Shown here in pieces: positions 22,646 to 25,252 of a DNA stretch of 25,252 nucleotides. The notes below the pieces were generated by a model, which searched no databases, was not told the origin of the DNA, and saw only the letters and a program-made list of their open reading frames with translations. Both the position numbers and the translations under genes were made by a program. How positions within the stretch are numbered: position 1 is the first letter of the stretch; every line of letters begins with the position of its first letter. The stretch is from Candidatus Sumerlaeota bacterium (GTDB lineage Bacteria > Sumerlaeota > Sumerlaeia > JADFCT01), in contig JAPLSP010000104.1 in NCBI GenBank assembly GCA_026398575.1, positions 1 to 25,252 on the forward strand. The letters are read 5' to 3'.

Positions 22646-24928
22646 GAAGTGGGGACGATTGTCATCGCCGTAGCGCCCAGCAGCGGCACATGGCAGCTCT
22701 CGGGTCCCGAAGGCTTGAGCTTGTCTGACTCGGGCTCTACCACCATCATCCGCGTCACATCGGGAGATTATACGATCGCCTGGACGCCTATGAATGGCTG
22801 GGATACGCCGTCCACCGCAACGCAGACGCTGACGCGCAACGGTGTGATCAGCTTCATTGGCGTCTATCAACGGCAGTTGGGAACCGTGGTTGTCTCCGTC
22901 GAGCCTGACGCCGCCACGTGGTCCTTCACGGACGGCGACGGCGCCATCCATAATGGCGCGGGCGACGCCGCGGTGACGAGCGTGCCCACAGGCAATATTA
23001 CTTTGACGTGGAATCCTCTCACCCAATATCTAAGCCCGGCGCCGAATCCCGAAACCAAGGCGCTTGCCAAGAATGGCCAGGCCGTTTTCAACGGCGTCTA
23101 TATCAGCGATACCGGCATGGTTGTCATCGCGCCGGGACCCGTCAGCATTGCTTCCAGCATAACGTGGCAATTGACAGGGCCCGGTGGATTCAGCCTGCAG
23201 GACAAAGGCTCGACCACCATCCTCAGCGCGCCCACCGGCGCCTACAGCATTACGTGGCTGCCGTTTGCGGGTTGGGATGCGCCGTCCACCAATACCAAGA
23301 TATTGACCATCGGCAGCTCGATAACCCTTGCGGGCGTTTATGCGCGACAGCTGGGAACCGTCGTTGTCGTGGTTGATCCCAAGGAGGGCTTGTGGTCCTT
23401 CGTGGACAGCGCCGGCGTCTTGTATGAAAAGCCCGCCACGAGCAATCCCATCGTGACAATACCCAATGTTCCCATCGGTCCTGTCACTCTGACGTGGAAA
23501 GAAATACCCAACTACTTCCTGCCGGTTCCCGCCACTGTCACCCAGATACTGGCCAAGAACCAAACCCTTACGTTCCTTGGTGTTTACAGTTGGCCGGGAA
23601 CCCGCATCACCGACGATTGGGATATCGTTTACAAGATCAATGGCCGGGACAAGGCCGTGCCGACTTCCAACATCCTGTCGGCCGACGGACGCGGCATCAT
23701 CCTGCCGGCGAACGCGGGCGCCTTGGACACGTTGGATATCAAACTCAAAAAGAAACGCGTCAATCCATCCACGCCGCCCACGTATATTGACTATATCCAG
23801 TCCAGCGCCGGCGGCTTCAAGAAACTCGGCACGCAGGCGATGGTGCGGCAGGTGACCGTCGCTCAAACGCTTAAGAACCTGACGGCGATCGGCGCGTGGG
23901 TCGAGGGCGTCTCGGTTACAACCGGCGGCCTGGGCATTGTCCGGATGACGGCCAACCTCGATTCGCAGCTGACGAGCTGGACGGCGCCTGTCTATACGCT
24001 GCCGCTGGACGACCGGACTCGCTTCGCCGTCGCAAACATCAATGTGGCGGGCGACGCCGGCGGACGGGGCAAGGCCTCCATCACGCTGAATGGCGTCCTG
24101 CTGCAACGGCTGTTCGCGCCGAAACAAAACGTCGGCGCCGTTCTGGCCAACACCAAGGTCACCGGGTTGCGCGGACAACCCAAACGCCTGAGCTTCGGCG
24201 GCATCCTGCGGTCGCCGGAAGAACACACTTCCCATGCCCTGATAGCCAAGGCTATCGCCTCGGTCACGGCCAATGGCGGGCCCGTCGCGCCTTTCTTGAT
24301 TGATGGAGGATCGCTGCTGCTCAAGGTTAACGCCACGGGCCAGGTCCTCAGCCTGAGCCGCACGGATAAGCGCTTCTTCTCCGGCGATATTTGTCCGTTC
24401 AGTATTGACAGCGGAGCGAAGACCCTGCAGGTGACGGCCAAGGGCGGCATCATTGCGCCTGGTCGCATCTTCGGCGGCGGGGCTATTCCGAAGATTTCGT
24501 CCAAGTATCTGATCTTCAACAGCGCCTCGGGCAAGGTCGTCATTGGCGGACGCGTGGGCGCCGTGCCCGACAAATACAGCGACGCGGCGACTTCCAGCGT
24601 GACGATGCAAGTGCGCGCCGGGGATCATGCGCTCGCAAAACCCGATCCGAATATCCTCAACGTTTATGCGGACCTTGGGGTTTTCGGCGTCTTCCTGGCG
24701 GGAGTGGATGACTCGACGAGCGCGCCGCTCGGTTCCGTCGGCCTGGTCAAGGTCAAGCCGAAGTTGACCTTGCCTTCGGCGATCACGCCGCTCTCATGGT
24801 GGGGCCATATCGTCGGCAAGGGATATTCAAAGAATAAGATCACGGTCAAGCCGGCTGAAGGCAAACCTGCGGATGAGTTCATTGACGTTCTGCATCCAAC
24901 CAGCCCGACCCTGACGCTTCGCAAGTAG
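22163..24928 (+). CDS. C-terminal part of the giant surface protein, in the same frame after the amber codon
   Basis: This segment is in frame with the main part: codons 22121-22162 are open between the amber and the first possible start, GTG 22163. It holds the second half of InlB-like copy 1, copies 2 and 3, four PEGA-like repeats (22646-23590) and a 445-residue C-terminal region (23591-24925). As an independent gene it is unconvincing. GTG 22163 has no Shine-Dalgarno, the next ATG (22193) has only a weak AGG upstream, there is no signal peptide, and translation would begin inside a repeat. It is best read as the 3' end of the gene starting at 629. If the amber is real and not suppressed, this part is untranslated and the secreted protein lacks its C-terminus, including any anchoring or secretion function located there. 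Confidence 0.7.
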   Translation: MTAQVTGQVYMDRHTTVTIPWTEQFYLLVDSPRGAPAGSAWYNAGTNAPWSVTSPIYIASDDRWVANPASGNALMANCTTVTVAWGREFLLSAAADPAVGGVITGDSGWQAQGASVTVSVTPKPGYVFTRWIGDVPAGMELLPSLLMTMDQPRVTTAILEREVGTIVIAVAPSSGTWQLSGPEGLSLSDSGSTTIIRVTSGDYTIAWTPMNGWDTPSTATQTLTRNGVISFIGVYQRQLGTVVVSVEPDAATWSFTDGDGAIHNGAGDAAVTSVPTGNITLTWNPLTQYLSPAPNPETKALAKNGQAVFNGVYISDTGMVVIAPGPVSIASSITWQLTGPGGFSLQDKGSTTILSAPTGAYSITWLPFAGWDAPSTNTKILTIGSSITLAGVYARQLGTVVVVVDPKEGLWSFVDSAGVLYEKPATSNPIVTIPNVPIGPVTLTWKEIPNYFLPVPATVTQILAKNQTLTFLGVYSWPGTRITDDWDIVYKINGRDKAVPTSNILSADGRGIILPANAGALDTLDIKLKKKRVNPSTPPTYIDYIQSSAGGFKKLGTQAMVRQVTVAQTLKNLTAIGAWVEGVSVTTGGLGIVRMTANLDSQLTSWTAPVYTLPLDDRTRFAVANINVAGDAGGRGKASITLNGVLLQRLFAPKQNVGAVLANTKVTGLRGQPKRLSFGGILRSPEEHTSHALIAKAIASVTANGGPVAPFLIDGGSLLLKVNATGQVLSLSRTDKRFFSGDICPFSIDSGAKTLQVTAKGGIIAPGRIFGGGAIPKISSKYLIFNSASGKVVIGGRVGAVPDKYSDAATSSVTMQVRAGDHALAKPDPNILNVYADLGVFGVFLAGVDDSTSAPLGSVGLVKVKPKLTLPSAITPLSWWGHIVGKGYSKNKITVKPAEGKPADEFIDVLHPTSPTLTLRK
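22646..23590 (+). repeat. Four PEGA-like repeats in an A-B-A-B order
   Basis: Each unit of about 75-83 residues starts with (L/V)GT(V/I)V(V/I).V.P and ends with (F/L).GVY. Units 1 (22646-22870) and 3 (23106-23345) share TWQL(S/T)GP.G(L/F)SL.D.GSTTI and WD(T/A)PST. Units 2 (22871-23105) and 4 (23344-23590) share WSF.D..G and (I/V)TLTW......Y..P.P plus LAKN.....F.GVY. The duplication unit was therefore a pair. PEGA-type beta domains are found on bacterial surface proteins. Confidence 0.65.
23591..24925 (+). other. C-terminal 445-residue region of unknown function
   Basis: From WPGTRITDDWDIVYKINGRD to the end TLTLRK. It is beta-rich, with many Gly and Lys and regularly spaced short hydrophobic strands (KVVIGGRVGAV, GGIIAPGRIFGGGAIPK, YADLGVFGVFLAGVDDS). 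This rhythm suggests a beta-helix or an exported C-terminal domain. No LPXTG, PEP-CTERM, dockerin, SLH, type IX secretion signal, transmembrane helix or terminal aromatic of an outer-membrane barrel is visible. It may be a lineage-specific secretion or attachment domain. I do not recognise the family. Confidence 0.55.
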
Positions 24929-24970
24929 AGCGGAAGAGGGCGAAGGGGCGGCAAGTTCCGCTGTCTTTTT
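24929..24970 (+). terminator. Probable intrinsic terminator 1 of the giant gene
   Basis: AGCGGAA (24929-24935), immediately after the stop codon, pairs with TTCCGCT (24956-24962), and GTC plus T5 (24966-24970) follow. The 20-base loop is long. A competing smaller hairpin, GCGG/CCGC at 24948-24961, has a six-base loop and is followed by the same T-run. Either fold would place a U-tract just after the stem. Confidence 0.45.
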
Positions 24971-24972
24971 CG

Positions 24973-25009
24973 GGAGCCTTCCCGCGCGAAATTTGCGCCG
25001 GAAGGCTCC
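24973..25009 (+). terminator. Strong hairpin, probable terminator 2
   Basis: GGAGCCTTCC (24973-24982) pairs perfectly with GGAAGGCTCC (25000-25009). Inside it, GCGC (24984-24987) pairs with GCGC (24995-24998) around a seven-base loop after a C-C mismatch. The stem is very stable but is followed only by TGGAGTTTA, so the U-tract is poor. It may work together with terminator 1 or protect the 3' end of a 24-kb transcript. Confidence 0.55.
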
Positions 25010-25017
25010 TGGAGTTT

Positions 25018-25146
25018 ATGGGAAGGGATTGTCTGCAATCATGGGCGCCAGGTTTCGGTTTAGCCTATTTCGCGTTCGCGCTTGCGGTTCCGATTCTTGA
25101 TCTGGCGGCGGGAATTCTTGCTTTGCTTCAAAAGATGATCCGATAA
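25018..25146 (+). CDS. Doubtful 42-residue hydrophobic peptide
   Basis: ATG 25018 to TAA 25144-25146. After a short polar start the peptide has a hydrophobic stretch, FGLAYFAFALAVPILDL and then AAGILALLQ, ending in a basic KMIR tail, which resembles a single membrane helix or an amphipathic small protein. GGAG lies only three bases before the ATG, closer than usual, and the start lies nine bases after the terminator hairpin. The opposite strand over the same bases reads as a very basic stretch, which is the expected mirror of Leu/Phe codons. No family is recognised and the ORF may be chance. Confidence 0.2.
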   Translation: MGRDCLQSWAPGFGLAYFAFALAVPILDLAAGILALLQKMIR

Positions 25147-25226
25147 AAATGATTCTGATCTGTAAAGGCGTCCGTCTGTAGGTTATTTCGGGCATATCCC
25201 ACCCTATAGCTTGGCGCCGAATGGTA

Positions 25227-25251
25227 GGCCGTTCCGCTCCGTCGGACGGCC
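25227..25251. other. Hairpin at the right window edge
   Basis: GGCCGTTC (25227-25234) pairs with GGACGGCC (25244-25251) with one G-U wobble around a nine-base loop. It could be a terminator for a gene converging from the right or a structured leader of one beginning there; the flanking T-run needed to decide lies outside the window. Between 25147 and 25226 I see no coding frame or clear signal. Confidence 0.35.
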
Positions 25252-25252
25252 A

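Noticed and set aside
23030..24628. Minus-strand open frame of 532 codons opposite the C-terminal region
   Set aside because: Same antisense composition pattern. The plus frame shows repeat structure (PEGA-like units) over the same bases.
25060..25160. Minus-strand basic peptide (MKQSKNSRRQIKNRNRKR-type) starting at a TTG
   Set aside because: Only 23 codons from a TTG start, no Shine-Dalgarno, and exactly antisense to a Leu/Phe-rich frame, whose codons mirror Lys, Glu and Arg codons.

Overview
The window is almost entirely one enormous gene. A single plus-strand reading frame runs from the ATG at 629 to a TAG at 24926-24928: 8,100 codons, with one in-frame TAG at 22118-22120. It encodes a secreted, multi-domain surface or extracellular-matrix type protein of about 8,100 residues, roughly 0.85-0.9 MDa by mean residue mass. 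The domain mix is a Sec signal peptide, BACON-like domains, YVD.(D/N)ATG-type parallel beta-helices, CARDB repeats, a PPC domain, choice-of-anchor-D/ASH repeats and a Pro-Thr linker. It is typical of giant adhesin-like proteins in environmental, largely uncultivated bacteria (Planctomycetota, Lentisphaerota, Hydrogenedentota, Sumerlaeota or similar). I cannot place it more precisely from this window. Codon use is GC-rich except in the first kilobase and the Tyr/Asn-rich beta-helix coils.

Layout. 1-131: the start of a probable leftward gene cut by the window edge, and an AT-rich spacer with a perfect 8-1-8 palindrome resembling a Fur-family box. 132-446: the orphan C-terminal end of a protein with no start codon, probably a relic. 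447-628: probable promoter, leader and a good Shine-Dalgarno for the ATG at 629. 629-24928: the giant gene. In order it holds a signal peptide, a unique N-terminal domain, two BACON-like domains, three beta-helices separated by Ig-like spacers, a third BACON-like domain, three GSNGYITF (nidogen-like) modules each followed by an Fn3-like domain, and twelve CARDB repeats. Then come PPC, IPT-like and regulatory-like domains, a beta-propeller-like region with a 227-residue amphipathic insert, a Pro-Thr linker, a DUF7619/DUF11-like domain, four ASH-type repeats, an Fn3-like domain, three InlB-like repeats, four PEGA-like repeats and a 445-residue C-terminal region I do not recognise. 24929-25252: two tandem hairpins acting as probable terminators, a doubtful 42-codon membrane-peptide ORF, and a hairpin at the window edge.

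The main observation is the TAG at 22118. It falls inside a tandem repeat whose sister copy has TGG (Trp) at the aligned codon, and the same frame stays open for 935 more codons. So the sequence records a nonsense mutation, a readthrough site or a base error in one gene, not two genes. Other points of interest are Cys ladders in the beta-helices, paired loss of two Cys in the middle nidogen-like module, a G8 tract near the 5' end that could cause phase variation, a (CCT)8 run giving nine prolines, and one CARDB unit that has lost the family signature. I see no mobile element, CRISPR array, tRNA or rRNA. No defence or biosynthetic system is visible; the novelty lies in the giant protein itself.
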